From assembly GCF_000213655.1 (NCBI RefSeq), contig NC_015554.1, positions 4,402,001-4,466,000 on the forward strand: DNA of 64,000 nucleotides, in the 5' to 3' direction. This DNA comes from Alteromonas naphthalenivorans. GTDB lineage: Bacteria > Pseudomonadota > Gammaproteobacteria > Enterobacterales > Alteromonadaceae. Made by a program: the position numbers and the translations under genes. Under the pieces are notes generated by a model. It made no database searches and was not told where the DNA came from. It saw only the letters and a program-made list of their open reading frames with translations. Positions 18,731 to 27,458 of this stretch are shown in pieces. Positions within the stretch are counted from its first letter, which is position 1; every line of letters starts with the position of its first letter.

Positions 18731-21700
18731 TTACTTCTCTTCCAACTCGATGTTGATACCCAACGAGCGGATTTCTTTAAGTAATACGTTGAATGACTCT
18801 GGCATGCCAGGTTCCATTCTGTGGTCACCATCGACGATGTTCTTGTACATCTTAGTACGGCCGTTAACATCATCCGACTTAACAGTAAGCATTTCCTGAA
18901 GGGTATATGCTGCACCGTAAGCTTCAAGGGCCCACACTTCCATCTCTCCGAAGCGCTGACCACCAAACTGAGCTTTACCACCCAGCGGCTGTTGTGTAAC
19001 AAGGCTGTACGAACCAGTTGAACGAGCGTGCATTTTGTCGTCAACCAAGTGGTTCAGTTTCAGCATGTACATGTAACCAACCGTAACAGGACGCTCAAAC
19101 TCGCGACCAGTACGACCGTCGAACAACGAAATCTGACCGCTTTCAGGAATGTCAGCTAACTTCAACATTTCCTTAATTTCAGATTCACGTGCACCGTCGA
19201 ATACAGGTGTTGCAATTGGAACACCCTTACGTAGGTTGTTTGCAAGACGTGTAATTTCGTGGTCGGTGAAGTTATCGATGTCCACTTCTTGGTGATTTTC
19301 GCCAAGCTCATAAATTTCTTTCAAGAAATTACGAAGCTTCTGCATCTCTTCATGCTCTTTTAGCATGCGATCGATTTTCACACCAAGACCGTGAGCAGCC
19401 ATACCCATATGTGTTTCTAGGATCTGACCGATGTTCATCCGCGATGGTACACCTAGTGGGTTCAATACGATGTCTACCGGCGTACCGTTAGCATCATATG
19501 GCATGTCTTCCACAGGCTGAATCGTTGAAATTACACCTTTGTTACCGTGACGACCGGCCATTTTATCACCAGGCTGGATGTGACGCTTAACAGCTAGGTA
19601 AACCTTAACAATCTTAAGGACACCAGGTGCTAGGTCATCGCCTTGTGTGATCTTGCGACGCTTAGTTTCAAACTTCTTATCGAAGTCTTCTTTGATTTCT
19701 GCGTGCTGATCAGCAATTTGGTCGATCTCAAGCTGTACGTCTTCGTCGTTTAATGCAATTTCAAACCACTTCTCACGCGGTAGGCTGTCAAGCTTAGCTT
19801 GTTCAACACCAGAGCGTAATAATGCGTTTTGTGCACGAGCAAAGATACCGTCTGCAAGAATTTCAAATTCGTCAGTAAGGTCTTTCTTAACCTGACGAAG
19901 TTGCATGTCTTCAATTTCAAGCGCACGTTTGTCTTTCTCTACGCCGTCACGGGTAAAGACTTGAACGTCGATAACCGTACCGTGAACAGAGTTAGGCACA
20001 CGTAGTGACGTATCTTTTACGTCAGACGCTTTTTCACCGAAGATTGCTCTTAATAGTTTTTCTTCTGGCGTAAGTTGAGTTTCACCTTTAGGTGTTACTT
20101 TACCTACCAGAATGTCGCCGCCTTTCACTTCCGCACCAATGTAAACAACACCTGATTCATCAAGCTTGCTTAGTGCAGATTCGCCAACATTCGGAATATC
20201 AGAAGAAATCTCTTCTGGCCCAAGCTTAGTATCACGAGCAATACAGCTTAGTTCTTGAATGTGGATAGTGGTGAAACGGTCTTCCTGAGCTACACGCTCA
20301 GAGATAAGGATTGAATCCTCAAAGTTATAACCATTCCAAGGCATGAACGCGATACGCATGTTCTGACCAAGCGCAAGATCGCCCAAGTCAGTAGATGGAC
20401 CGTCTGCCAATACATCGCCAGCAACAATCGGGTCGCCTACACTACAAGTAGGACGCTGATTGATACAGGTGTTCTGGTTAGAACGTGTGTATTTAGTCAG
20501 GTTGTAGATGTCGATACCTGCTTCACCAGGAAGCATTTCATCTTCTTCTACTTTTATAACGATACGGCTAGCGTCAACATAGTCAACTCTACCACCACGC
20601 TTAGCAACTACAGTAACACCTGAGTCAACAGCAATGGTTCTTTCCATACCGGTACCAACAAGCGGCTTATCAGCACGTAATGTAGGTACAGCCTGACGTT
20701 GCATGTTCGCACCCATCAATGCGCGGTTAGCATCATCGTGTTCTAGGAACGGAATGATACTCGCAGCGATTGAAACGATTTGCTGTGGAGAAACGTCCAT
20801 GTACTTGATGTCTTCTTTCGGCATCAAGGTGGTTTCACCACGGTGACGACATGGAATAAGGTCGTCTACTAGCTCACCGTTTGCGGTTAAAACAATGTTT
20901 GCCTGTGCAATTGCGAATTGACCTTCTTCAATTGCAGACAAGTAATCGATTTCTTCACTTACCACACCATCAACAATGCGACGGAACGGCGTTTCAAGGA
21001 AACCAAAGTCATTGGTACGCGCGAAGCTTGCCAATGAGTTGATCAAACCGATGTTTGGACCTTCAGGCGTCTCGATAGGACACAGACGACCGTAGTGCGT
21101 AGGGTGTACGTCACGTACTTCGAAGCCTGCACGCTCACGCGTAAGACCGCCCGGGCCTAATGCAGAAATACGACGCTTATGCGTTACTTCTGATAACGGG
21201 TTGTTTTGGTCCATGAACTGAGAAAGCTGTGATGAACCGAAGAACTCTTTAACCGCAGCCGAAATAGGCTTAGCGTTAATAAGGTCTTGCGGCATAATGC
21301 TATCAAGGTCGCCTAAGCTTAGACGCTCTTTAACAGCACGCTCAACACGTACTAAACCAACACGGAATTGGTTTTCAGCCATTTCACCCACAGAACGGAT
21401 ACGGCGGTTACCCAAGTGGTCGATATCGTCCACTTCGTCTTTACCGTCACGAATCTCGATAAGTTGCTTCATTACTGAAACAATATCGTCTTTATCTAGG
21501 GTGCCTGAACCAATCAATTCTTCACGGCCTAAACGGCGGTTGAACTTCATACGACCTACAGAAGATAGGTCATAACGCTCATCTGAGAAGAAAAGGTTTT
21601 GGAATAAGGTTTCTGCTGCGTCTTTTGTTGGTGGCTCACCAGGACGCATCATGCGGTAAATTTCAACAAGCGCTTCTAGGCGGTTTGTTGAAGAGTCGAT

Positions 21701-22759
21701 ACGCAATGTGTCAGAAATGTATGAACCATGGTCCAATTCATTTATGTACAAAGTTTCGAACTCTTTAATACCAGCTTGGCTTAGTGCCGCTAAGTTCTCA
21801 AGCGTTAACTCTTCGTTAGCGCTAACGATAACTTCGCCAGTATCTTCATTTACGTACGTTGCCGCGAATACGCGACCAATTAGGTAATCTGCTGGAACTT
21901 CAAGTTCAGATAAACCCGCTTTTTCAAGCGCACGGGTATGACGTGCAGATACACGACGACCGGTTTCAACAACAACATTACCTTCACCGTCAATGATATC
22001 GAATGCTGCAGTTTCGCCACGAAGACGATCTGGCACCACTTCCATCATTAACTTGTCTTTATCGATACGTACACTGACTTTCTCGAAGAACGTATCCAAG
22101 ATTTCTTCTGATGTCATTTCAAGCGCGCGTAAGATGATTGTTGCTGGCAACTTACGACGACGGTCAATACGAACAAACAGGTTATCTTTTGGATCGAACT
22201 CGAAGTCAAGCCAAGAACCACGGTAAGGAATTACACGTGCATTATAAAGCACTTTACCTGACGAGTGAGTTTTGCCTTTATCGTGATCGAAGAACACACC
22301 AGGTGAACGGTGTAGCTGTGACACGATAACACGCTCTGTACCATTGATAACGAACGTACCGTTCTGAGTCATCAATGGGATTTCGCCCATGTACACTTCT
22401 TGTTCTTTAATGTCTTTTACGGTACCTGGCGCAGCGTCTTTATCAAACAATACTAACCGTAGTTTTACTCTTAATGGAGCAGAGAATGTGACGCCACGAA
22501 TTTGACATTCTTTAACGTCGAATACTGGCTCTCCCAAACGGTAGCTAACATATTGAAGCTCCGAGTTACCTGAGTAGCTTTTTATCGGAAAAACGGAACG
22601 AAATGCTGCTTCCAAGCCGTATTGAGCATCGGCGTCGATCTCAATAAACTTTTTGAAAGAATCAAGCTGAATTGAAAGAAGGTATGGAATTTCCAATACC
22701 TGTGGGCGTTTGCCAAAATCCTTACGGATACGTTTCTTTTCGCTATAAGAGTAAACCAT
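18731..22759 (-). CDS. rpoB: RNA polymerase subunit beta
   Basis: I chose the ATG at 22757-22759 because the product then begins [19 protein letters not shown], as in E. coli RpoB, and has exactly 1342 residues. A GAGGAACCC ribosome-binding site precedes it. The in-frame ATG at 22807 would add 16 unconserved residues. The rifampicin-binding region ([16 protein letters not shown], then [13 protein letters not shown]) shows the sensitive-type residues. The C-terminus ends in INIELEEK. The gene lies 322 bp downstream of rplL, across an attenuator-like hairpin, and upstream of rpoC. Confidence 0.98.
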   Translation of the reverse strand: MVYSYSEKKRIRKDFGKRPQVLEIPYLLSIQLDSFKKFIEIDADAQYGLEAAFRSVFPIKSYSGNSELQYVSYRLGEPVFDVKECQIRGVTFSAPLRVKLRLVLFDKDAAPGTVKDIKEQEVYMGEIPLMTQNGTFVINGTERVIVSQLHRSPGVFFDHDKGKTHSSGKVLYNARVIPYRGSWLDFEFDPKDNLFVRIDRRRKLPATIILRALEMTSEEILDTFFEKVSVRIDKDKLMMEVVPDRLRGETAAFDIIDGEGNVVVETGRRVSARHTRALEKAGLSELEVPADYLIGRVFAATYVNEDTGEVIVSANEELTLENLAALSQAGIKEFETLYINELDHGSYISDTLRIDSSTNRLEALVEIYRMMRPGEPPTKDAAETLFQNLFFSDERYDLSSVGRMKFNRRLGREELIGSGTLDKDDIVSVMKQLIEIRDGKDEVDDIDHLGNRRIRSVGEMAENQFRVGLVRVERAVKERLSLGDLDSIMPQDLINAKPISAAVKEFFGSSQLSQFMDQNNPLSEVTHKRRISALGPGGLTRERAGFEVRDVHPTHYGRLCPIETPEGPNIGLINSLASFARTNDFGFLETPFRRIVDGVVSEEIDYLSAIEEGQFAIAQANIVLTANGELVDDLIPCRHRGETTLMPKEDIKYMDVSPQQIVSIAASIIPFLEHDDANRALMGANMQRQAVPTLRADKPLVGTGMERTIAVDSGVTVVAKRGGRVDYVDASRIVIKVEEDEMLPGEAGIDIYNLTKYTRSNQNTCINQRPTCSVGDPIVAGDVLADGPSTDLGDLALGQNMRIAFMPWNGYNFEDSILISERVAQEDRFTTIHIQELSCIARDTKLGPEEISSDIPNVGESALSKLDESGVVYIGAEVKGGDILVGKVTPKGETQLTPEEKLLRAIFGEKASDVKDTSLRVPNSVHGTVIDVQVFTRDGVEKDKRALEIEDMQLRQVKKDLTDEFEILADGIFARAQNALLRSGVEQAKLDSLPREKWFEIALNDEDVQLEIDQIADQHAEIKEDFDKKFETKRRKITQGDDLAPGVLKIVKVYLAVKRHIQPGDKMAGRHGNKGVISTIQPVEDMPYDANGTPVDIVLNPLGVPSRMNIGQILETHMGMAAHGLGVKIDRMLKEHEEMQKLRNFLKEIYELGENHQEVDIDNFTDHEITRLANNLRKGVPIATPVFDGARESEIKEMLKLADIPESGQISLFDGRTGREFERPVTVGYMYMLKLNHLVDDKMHARSTGSYSLVTQQPLGGKAQFGGQRFGEMEVWALEAYGAAYTLQEMLTVKSDDVNGRTKMYKNIVDGDHRMEPGMPESFNVLLKEIRSLGINIELEEK

Positions 22760-23081
22760 GGGTTCCTCAGCCTGCTGATTTATGACCCAACCTGCTGCAT
22801 TATGCATCGCGACGAGTGCTTCAAGCTATGAGCTTCGTGTTGAATTGCGCATAAGCAACAAACTTCCACAACCCTTTTTCGGGGCAATTCCACAGCATAC
22901 AACAAAATTTAACCAATTATTAGTTAACTTGTTGGTTTTATGCTTTTATGTGTAATTTCCGAGGTGCGCATTTAGTAGTGTAGTCAAGGGTTAGAATCTA
23001 CACACTGTACAGCGCAAAAAGGCTGGTGGTTTAAAAAACCACCAGCCTTGCCGTCTCAGGCAAATAATCTAAACAAATAGA
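22760..23081. other. rplL-rpoB intergenic region
   Basis: These 322 bp contain the attenuator-like hairpin at 23016-23047 and an AT-rich leader in front of rpoB. In E. coli this gap holds an attenuator and an RNase III site; only the former is evident here. No ORF is supported. Confidence 0.6.
23016..23047 (-). terminator. Attenuator between rplL and rpoB
   Basis: A perfect 12-bp stem (GGCTGGTGGTTT, 23021-23032, and its complement 23036-23047) with a 3-nt loop is followed on the minus strand by five T residues, directly after rplL. Because rpoB has no obvious separate promoter, it most likely terminates only a fraction of transcripts. Confidence 0.85.
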
Positions 23082-23456
23082 TTACTTAACTTCAACTTCA
23101 GCGCCAGCTTCAGTTAGCTGTGCTTTAAGTTCTTCAGCTTCTTCTTTGCTTACGCCTTCTTTGATAGCTTTAGGAGCAGATTCAACTACTTCTTTAGCTT
23201 CTTTAAGACCTAGGCCAGTCGCTGCGCGAACTGCTTTGATTACTGCAACTTTGTTTGCGCCGAATGAAGTCATTACAACGTCAAACTCAGTCTTTTCTTC
23301 AACTGCTGCTGCTTCGCCCGCTGCTGGACCAGCTACAGCTACTGCTGCAGATGCGTCAACACCGAATTTTTCTTCAGCTGCTTCGATAAGCTCAACCAAT
23401 TCCATAACTGGCATTTCAGCAATCGCGTTTAAGATATCTTCTTTAGTTAGAGCCAT
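23082..23456 (-). CDS. rplL: 50S ribosomal protein L7/L12
   Basis: This 124-residue L7/L12 stalk protein starts [20 protein letters not shown]. It has the Ala/Glu-rich hinge ([20 protein letters not shown]) and the C-terminal domain with [20 protein letters not shown] and KEAKEVVES. Dimers bind L10 and recruit translation factors. It is separated from rplJ by 59 bp and followed by a strong hairpin that would set the ribosomal-protein to polymerase ratio. Confidence 0.97.
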   Translation of the reverse strand: MALTKEDILNAIAEMPVMELVELIEAAEEKFGVDASAAVAVAGPAAGEAAAVEEKTEFDVVMTSFGANKVAVIKAVRAATGLGLKEAKEVVESAPKAIKEGVSKEEAEELKAQLTEAGAEVEVK

Positions 23457-23515
23457 GTGGTCTAAACTCCTGGGTTTTTAAAATGTTAAAAAAATCAATA
23501 TGCCAAAAACGGGAA

Positions 23516-24034
23516 TTACTTCTCGTCTTTGATCGCCGCCAATACGCGCACAAACTTGGTAGGTACTTCGTTGATAGTTCGAACGAATTTCCCAACCGGT
23601 GCTTTGAAGGTTGCAAGAAGTTTTGCAAGCGCTTCGTCGCGAGTAGGAAGTGAAGCAACTGCGTCCAATTTATCTGGACCAAGAAGACCACTACCAATAG
23701 ATAGAGCTGTTACGTTCAACTTATCGTTTTGCTTCGCAAAGTCTTTGAAAAGACGTGCTGCACCACCAGGTGCCTCAACTGAGAAGCCGTAGATAAGAGG
23801 ACCAGTAAGGGCGCTATCTAAGTCTGCAAATTTACTGTCTGCCAATGCACGCTTAGCTAGAGTGTTACGTATAACCTTAAGGTATACGCCTTGCTCACGA
23901 GCTTTTACGCGAAGGTCAGTCAGTTCTGCAACTTCCATCCCACGGTATTCAGCGACGGCAACGGATAGAGCGCGAGACGCAACTTCAGAAACTTCTGCTA
24001 CGATCTCTTTTTTTGCTGCTAAACCTAGTGCCAC
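23516..24034 (-). CDS. rplJ: 50S ribosomal protein L10
   Basis: This is the L10 stalk base protein of about 172 residues. I prefer the GTG at 24032-24034, which gives [19 protein letters not shown], matching the family N-terminus. It is preceded at good spacing by AGAGGTGA. The GTG at 24041-24043 lies inside that ribosome-binding site and would add three residues. The body shows [19 protein letters not shown] and [11 protein letters not shown]10 with L7/L12 represses its own translation in E. coli by binding the rplJ leader; the 302-bp gap upstream would hold that leader. Confidence 0.95.
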   Translation of the reverse strand: MALGLAAKKEIVAEVSEVASRALSVAVAEYRGMEVAELTDLRVKAREQGVYLKVIRNTLAKRALADSKFADLDSALTGPLIYGFSVEAPGGAARLFKDFAKQNDKLNVTALSIGSGLLGPDKLDAVASLPTRDEALAKLLATFKAPVGKFVRTINEVPTKFVRVLAAIKDEK

Positions 24035-24336
24035 TGAGTTCACCTCTTTGTATCTGACTTTGTATACAGTTACCTGTTTACGCCATCAGGGTTCACAGAT
24101 TGATATCAACATAATTGATGATACCGCTCTACGGTGTTTGTTACCCCAGAGAGTCTGAGTCAAACCACCGTCTGCGCAGGTTGTTGTATTAAGCGATATG
24201 TTTAATGTGAAAGTTCTCTTACCTCAATCACCACATCGCACCTGCGGTCTTGGACGGGAGTTGCCAATCAGCACTGCTGTATTGACGACTCCAACCCATT
24301 ACCTTTACAGAGAAGCCGAGTTGCCTCGGCAGGCTA
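24035..24336 (-). promoter_or_regulatory. rplA-rplJ intergenic (L10 leader region)
   Basis: This 302-bp non-coding stretch precedes rplJ, where gammaproteobacteria carry the L10-binding autoregulatory leader. Visible structure: a GCCGAG-GCAA-CTCGGC tetraloop hairpin at 24315-24330 soon after rplA, without a T-tract. I did not resolve the L10 kink-turn element, so the leader role is inferred from position and known biology. Confidence 0.5.
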
Positions 24337-25032
24337 TTAAAGACCTACTGAAGCTTTATCTAGAGATACGCCAGCGCCCATAGTGGTGCTTAGGCTAATC
24401 TTCTGGATATAAGTACCTTTAGCAGAAGAAGGCTTAGCTTTCTTCAATGCTTCTAGTAATGCTTCAAGGTTCTCTTGAATTTGGTTTGTTTCGAACGCAA
24501 TCTTACCAATGCTAGCATGGATGATACCGTTCTTATCGTTACGGTAGCGAACCTGACCAGCTTTAGCGTTCTTAACAGCAGTAGCAACGTCTGGCGTTAC
24601 TGTACCCGTTTTAGGGTTAGGCATTAGGCCACGTGGACCTAAGATTTGACCTAGTTGACCAACAACACGCATAGCGTCTGGGCTGGCAACAACAACGTCA
24701 AAGTTCATTTCGCCTTTCTTCACTTGCTCAGCAAGGTCTTCCATACCAACGATGTCAGCACCAGCTTCTTTAGCGGCTTCAGCGTTAGCACCTTGAGTAA
24801 ATACTGCAACGCGAACGTCTTTACCAGTACCGTTAGGTAGTACAGTAGCACCACGAACGTTTTGGTCAGATTTCTTAGCGTCGATACCAAGGTTTACTGC
24901 AACATCAACGCTTTCAGCGAATTTAGCTGTCGCTAATTCTTTAAGCAAAGCAACTGCTTCGTTGATTTCGTATTCTTTAGTCGCGTCTGTTTTTTCGCGG
25001 ATAATGCGAGCGCGTTTAGATAATTTAGCCAT
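24337..25032 (-). CDS. rplA: 50S ribosomal protein L1
   Basis: This 231-residue L1 protein starts [16 protein letters not shown]. It contains [19 protein letters not shown], the [13 protein letters not shown] motif and the RNA-binding [19 protein letters not shown]1 forms the mobile stalk near the E site and represses the L11 operon mRNA in E. coli. It follows rplK by 4 bp, so the two are translated together. Confidence 0.98.
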   Translation of the reverse strand: MAKLSKRARIIREKTDATKEYEINEAVALLKELATAKFAESVDVAVNLGIDAKKSDQNVRGATVLPNGTGKDVRVAVFTQGANAEAAKEAGADIVGMEDLAEQVKKGEMNFDVVVASPDAMRVVGQLGQILGPRGLMPNPKTGTVTPDVATAVKNAKAGQVRYRNDKNGIIHASIGKIAFETNQIQENLEALLEALKKAKPSSAKGTYIQKISLSTTMGAGVSLDKASVGL

Positions 25033-25036
25033 TCGA

Positions 25037-25465
25037 TTAGTCCTCTACGTTCAAGCCCATTGAGCGAGCAGAACCCGCGATAGTGCGAACCGCTGCATCT
25101 AGGTCAGCTGCAGTTAAGTCTGGTTCTTTAGTTTTGGCGATTTCTTCCAACTGAGCGCGAGTAACAGTACCCACTTTTTCAGTGTTAGGACGGCCAGAAC
25201 CGCTCTTGATGCCCGCTGCTTTCTTAAGCAGGTAAGACGCAGGAGGAGTCTTAGTTTCGAATGTGAAAGAACGATCTTCATAAACCGTAATTTCTACAGG
25301 TACCGGAGCACCTTTCTCAAGGCTATCTGTTTTTGCGTTAAACGCTTTACAGAATTCCATGATGTTCACACCGTGTTGACCTAGTGCAGGACCAACTGGT
25401 GGACTTGGGTTAGCAGCGCCTGCTGCAACCTGAAGCTTAATAATACCGCTTACTTTTTTAGCCAT
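25037..25465 (-). CDS. rplK: 50S ribosomal protein L11
   Basis: This 142-residue L11 protein has the N-terminal Pro-rich [19 protein letters not shown] and the C-terminal rRNA-binding [10 protein letters not shown] end. It organises the GTPase-associated centre and is needed for RelA activation. It is the first gene of the rplKAJL-rpoBC transcription unit and has a near-consensus promoter about 90 bp upstream. Confidence 0.98.
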   Translation of the reverse strand: MAKKVSGIIKLQVAAGAANPSPPVGPALGQHGVNIMEFCKAFNAKTDSLEKGAPVPVEITVYEDRSFTFETKTPPASYLLKKAAGIKSGSGRPNTEKVGTVTRAQLEEIAKTKEPDLTAADLDAAVRTIAGSARSMGLNVED

Positions 25466-25555
25466 TTTAAATGCTCTCTTGTTTGGGTATAGCGCCTTGC
25501 AAGTACAGAGATTACCTGCTCAATCGGCTTCCCGTTTCCGTTTAAAAGGGCGCGC

Positions 25556-25584
25556 ATTATATAAGGTGTTCAAATGGTATGCAA
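25556..25584 (-). promoter_or_regulatory. rplK: Sigma-70 promoter of rplKAJL-rpoBC
   Basis: On the minus strand TTGCAT (25579-25584), a 17-bp spacer and a perfect TATAAT (25556-25561) are followed by a GC-rich GCGCGCCC discriminator. It faces away from the divergent microcin-like gene at 25713. Confidence 0.85.
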
Positions 25585-25674
25585 GCATAAATGTGACTAA
25601 AAAACGATCTCATGGCCAGTTTTATTAAATATTCAGGGTTGTCAAAATTAACTCGGCTTTGGTGTAAGTTGCAC

Positions 25675-25703
25675 TAAGCCTTAATTTTAACAAATAAGGC
25701 TTA
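25675..25703 (+). promoter_or_regulatory. Hairpin in front of the microcin-like gene
   Basis: A perfect 9-bp inverted repeat (TAAGCCTTA, 25675-25683, with its complement 25695-25703) surrounds an 11-nt loop and ends 9 nt before the ATG at 25713. Its right arm contains the only AAGG that could serve as a ribosome-binding site, so folding could hide it. Regulation is inferred. Confidence 0.5.
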
Positions 25704-25712
25704 TTTAATACT

Positions 25713-25853
25713 ATGAGAGAACTAATCGAATTAAACAAAGAAGAAGTGTCCCAAGTGTCTGGAGCGTTGTGGGGAGTTGGAGGGGGTGTGGCTTCAGGTG
25801 CAATTGTCAACGTACTTTCAGACGCCGAAGATGCAGCGACAACAGATGAATAA
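25713..25853 (+). CDS. Microcin-like peptide with double-glycine-type leader
   Basis: A 46-codon gene starts at ATG 25713 and ends at TAA 25851-25853. The first 18 residues, MRELIELNKEEVSQVSGA, match the leader pattern of class II microcins: MRE/T-L/I, an N-E region, then V-S-G-G/A before the cleavage site of peptidase-domain ABC exporters. Microcin V, L and related peptides share this pattern. The mature part would be 28 residues, rich in Gly and small residues (GVGGGVASGAIVNVL), able to form a membrane helix, and ending in an acidic DAEDAATTDE tail. The gene is too short for routine gene callers and lies against the direction of the rpl genes. No peptidase-type ABC exporter or HlyD-like gene is nearby. 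Secretion and toxicity are inferred. Confidence 0.62.
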   Translation: MRELIELNKEEVSQVSGALWGVGGGVASGAIVNVLSDAEDAATTDE

Positions 25854-25858
25854 AAAAA

Positions 25859-26053
25859 ATGGAACATGCCACTAAATTTCTAGTCTGGATGATTTGCCTT
25901 ATCATAGTCAACTTCATTTTAAAGCGCGCTTTGAATGTCGGATTTTGGGACTCTTTTAGTAGTAGCAATAAAATATCCCAAAACACGAGCCTAATTCTGC
26001 AATTTCTATTTTCATTTTTTGCTTTTTTGAGCGTGTTTGTGTGGGTGAATTAA
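25859..26053 (+). CDS. Small membrane protein, candidate immunity protein
   Basis: This 64-residue protein begins 5 nt after the microcin-like stop codon. It has two likely membrane helices (FLVWMICLIIVNFIL, about 7-21, and LILQFLFSFFAFLSVFVW, about 45-62) separated by a polar loop with FSSSNKISQNTS. Small two-helix proteins directly downstream are typical of class II microcin immunity genes. No clear ribosome-binding site precedes the ATG; the A-rich gap suggests coupling to the upstream gene. The protein belongs to no family I recognise, so the immunity role rests on position, size and topology. Confidence 0.5.
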   Translation: MEHATKFLVWMICLIIVNFILKRALNVGFWDSFSSSNKISQNTSLILQFLFSFFAFLSVFVWVN

Positions 26054-26130
26054 CAATCTGTTTTTTACAAAAAAAGAAGTAATGATGTTTCACCCATTAC
26101 TATCTGAATAACACAAAAGCTCCTCATACA

Positions 26131-26156
26131 AAAAAGCCCCTATTAAGGGGCTTTTT
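26131..26156. terminator. Bidirectional terminator
   Basis: AAAAAGCCCC (26131-26140) pairs with GGGGCTTTTT (26147-26156) around TATTAA. It serves both the plus-strand microcin-like pair and the minus-strand nusG transcript. Confidence 0.9.
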
Positions 26157-26183
26157 TATGAACTTAGAGGTAGATAAAAAGAC

Positions 26184-26732
26184 CTAGCCTTTTTCTACCT
26201 GTCCGAATTCTAAATCTACCGGTGTAGAACGACCGAAGATAAGTACCGACACTTTTACGCGGCTCTTTTCGTAGTCTACTTCTTCTACCACACCATTGAA
26301 GTCTGCAAATGGACCGTCTGTAACGCGAACCACTTCGCCTGGCTCGAACAATGTCTTCGGCTTAGGCTTATCAACTGACTCTTCAAGACGGTTAAGAATG
26401 GCGTCTGCTTCTTTTTGGGTAATTGGCATTGGGCGGTCAGAAGTACCACCGATGAAACCAAGTACACGAGGAACGCTTTTCACTAAGTGCCAAGATTCTT
26501 CGTTCATTGCCATTTCTACCAATACGTAACCTGGGTAGAATTTACGCTCAGATTTACGCTTTTGGCCAGCACGCATTTCAACAACTTCTTCAGTCGGAAC
26601 TAGAATCTGACCGAAGTGCTCTTCCATGCCGTGCATCTTGATATATTCAAGTAGCGTTTTTTGAACGCGGCCTTCGTACTGAGAATATGCTTGTACTACG
26701 TACCATCTTTTTTTAATTTCTTCTTCAGACAT
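26184..26732 (-). CDS. nusG: Transcription termination/antitermination protein NusG
   Basis: This 182-residue NusG starts with the NGN domain ([20 protein letters not shown]), has the [10 protein letters not shown] segment, and ends with a KOW domain ([32 protein letters not shown]). It binds RNA polymerase and couples it to Rho or to ribosomes. It sits 3 bp after secE, the conserved arrangement. It is separated from rplK by 718 bp because of the inserted plus-strand gene pair, whereas this gap is usually short in gammaproteobacteria. Confidence 0.98.
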   Translation of the reverse strand: MSEEEIKKRWYVVQAYSQYEGRVQKTLLEYIKMHGMEEHFGQILVPTEEVVEMRAGQKRKSERKFYPGYVLVEMAMNEESWHLVKSVPRVLGFIGGTSDRPMPITQKEADAILNRLEESVDKPKPKTLFEPGEVVRVTDGPFADFNGVVEEVDYEKSRVKVSVLIFGRSTPVDLEFGQVEKG

Positions 26733-26735
26733 ACG

Positions 26736-27113
26736 TTATGCTCCTATTCCAGTAATGTATCCAACAACACGAACGATAATGCCGTCTAATCCCCAAAGGA
26801 TTAATGCCATTACCAACGTAGCCGCTAGTACGATGATAGTAGTTTGGTTTGCTTCTTGACGGGTCGGCCATACTACTTTGCGAACTTCAGTGCGCGACTC
26901 TTTAGCAAAGCTAAGGAAAGTGCTGCCTTTAACCGTTGATGCTGCAATAAAACCAGCAATAATCACTACCACTACTGCGGTAACTGCACGGTATAATACT
27001 GAAATTTCACCGAACACTGTGTTGGCCGTAACCAATCCAGCAAGTAGGGCAAATACCACTACCCATTTAAACATGTCCAATGCATTGGACTGATTTTCCG
27101 TCTTTTCGCTCAT
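26736..27113 (-). CDS. secE: Preprotein translocase subunit SecE
   Basis: This 125-residue protein has two N-terminal helices (about 12-30 and 40-60) and a third C-terminal helix. The conserved cytosolic amphipathic segment reads FAKESRTEVRKVVWPTRQEANQTT. This three-helix form is typical of enterobacteria-like SecE. It clamps SecY in the Sec translocon. It forms an operon with nusG. Confidence 0.97.
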   Translation of the reverse strand: MSEKTENQSNALDMFKWVVVFALLAGLVTANTVFGEISVLYRAVTAVVVVIIAGFIAASTVKGSTFLSFAKESRTEVRKVVWPTRQEANQTTIIVLAATLVMALILWGLDGIIVRVVGYITGIGA

Positions 27114-27171
27114 GTCACGATCCTAGCACTACAGCGTCGTTTTGCTCGCGCTAATACGCGAACTTGTAATT

Positions 27172-27248
27172 TGGCAGGGGTGGAGGGACTCGAACCCCCA
27201 ACCATCGGTTTTGGAGACCGCTGTTCTACCAATTCGAACTACACCCCT
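27172..27248 (-). tRNA. tRNA-Trp (CCA anticodon)
   Basis: The minus strand folds into a full cloverleaf of 77 nt including the encoded CCA end. The acceptor stem pairs AGGGGTG with CACCCCT, the D arm is GTTC/GAAC, and the anticodon loop is CTCCAAA with anticodon CCA. The T arm carries TTCGAGT. The top pair of the anticodon stem is a G-A mismatch. It lies just upstream of secE, where gammaproteobacteria usually have it, but without the tufB gene that often intervenes. Confidence 0.95.
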
Positions 27249-27458
27249 GTGGTGTTTAACTCACAAATTTTACTTACACTACCCTTGGGAATTCAGCGTC
27301 ATTTCAATGGAAAGTGCGGTATCGCAAGGGAGGGAGGCGTATTATACTCAAGATAACAAGCGGCACAAGGTTTTTGTTAACCATGTTTAAGGTATTACCC
27401 TCAGTGCAAGTTGTTCTACAACTTACTGTGCCGTTAAACTTGTTATCTCAGTGAAAAA

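Noticed and set aside
22760..22807. N-terminal extension of rpoB from the ATG at 22807
   Set aside because: The added residues are not conserved, and the internal ATG has a good ribosome-binding site and matches the E. coli N-terminus and length exactly.
25625..25867. Minus-strand 80-residue ORF opposite the microcin-like gene
   Set aside because: It has no ribosome-binding site, a Ser/Thr/Pro-rich composition without a recognisable fold, and overlaps the better-supported plus-strand gene.
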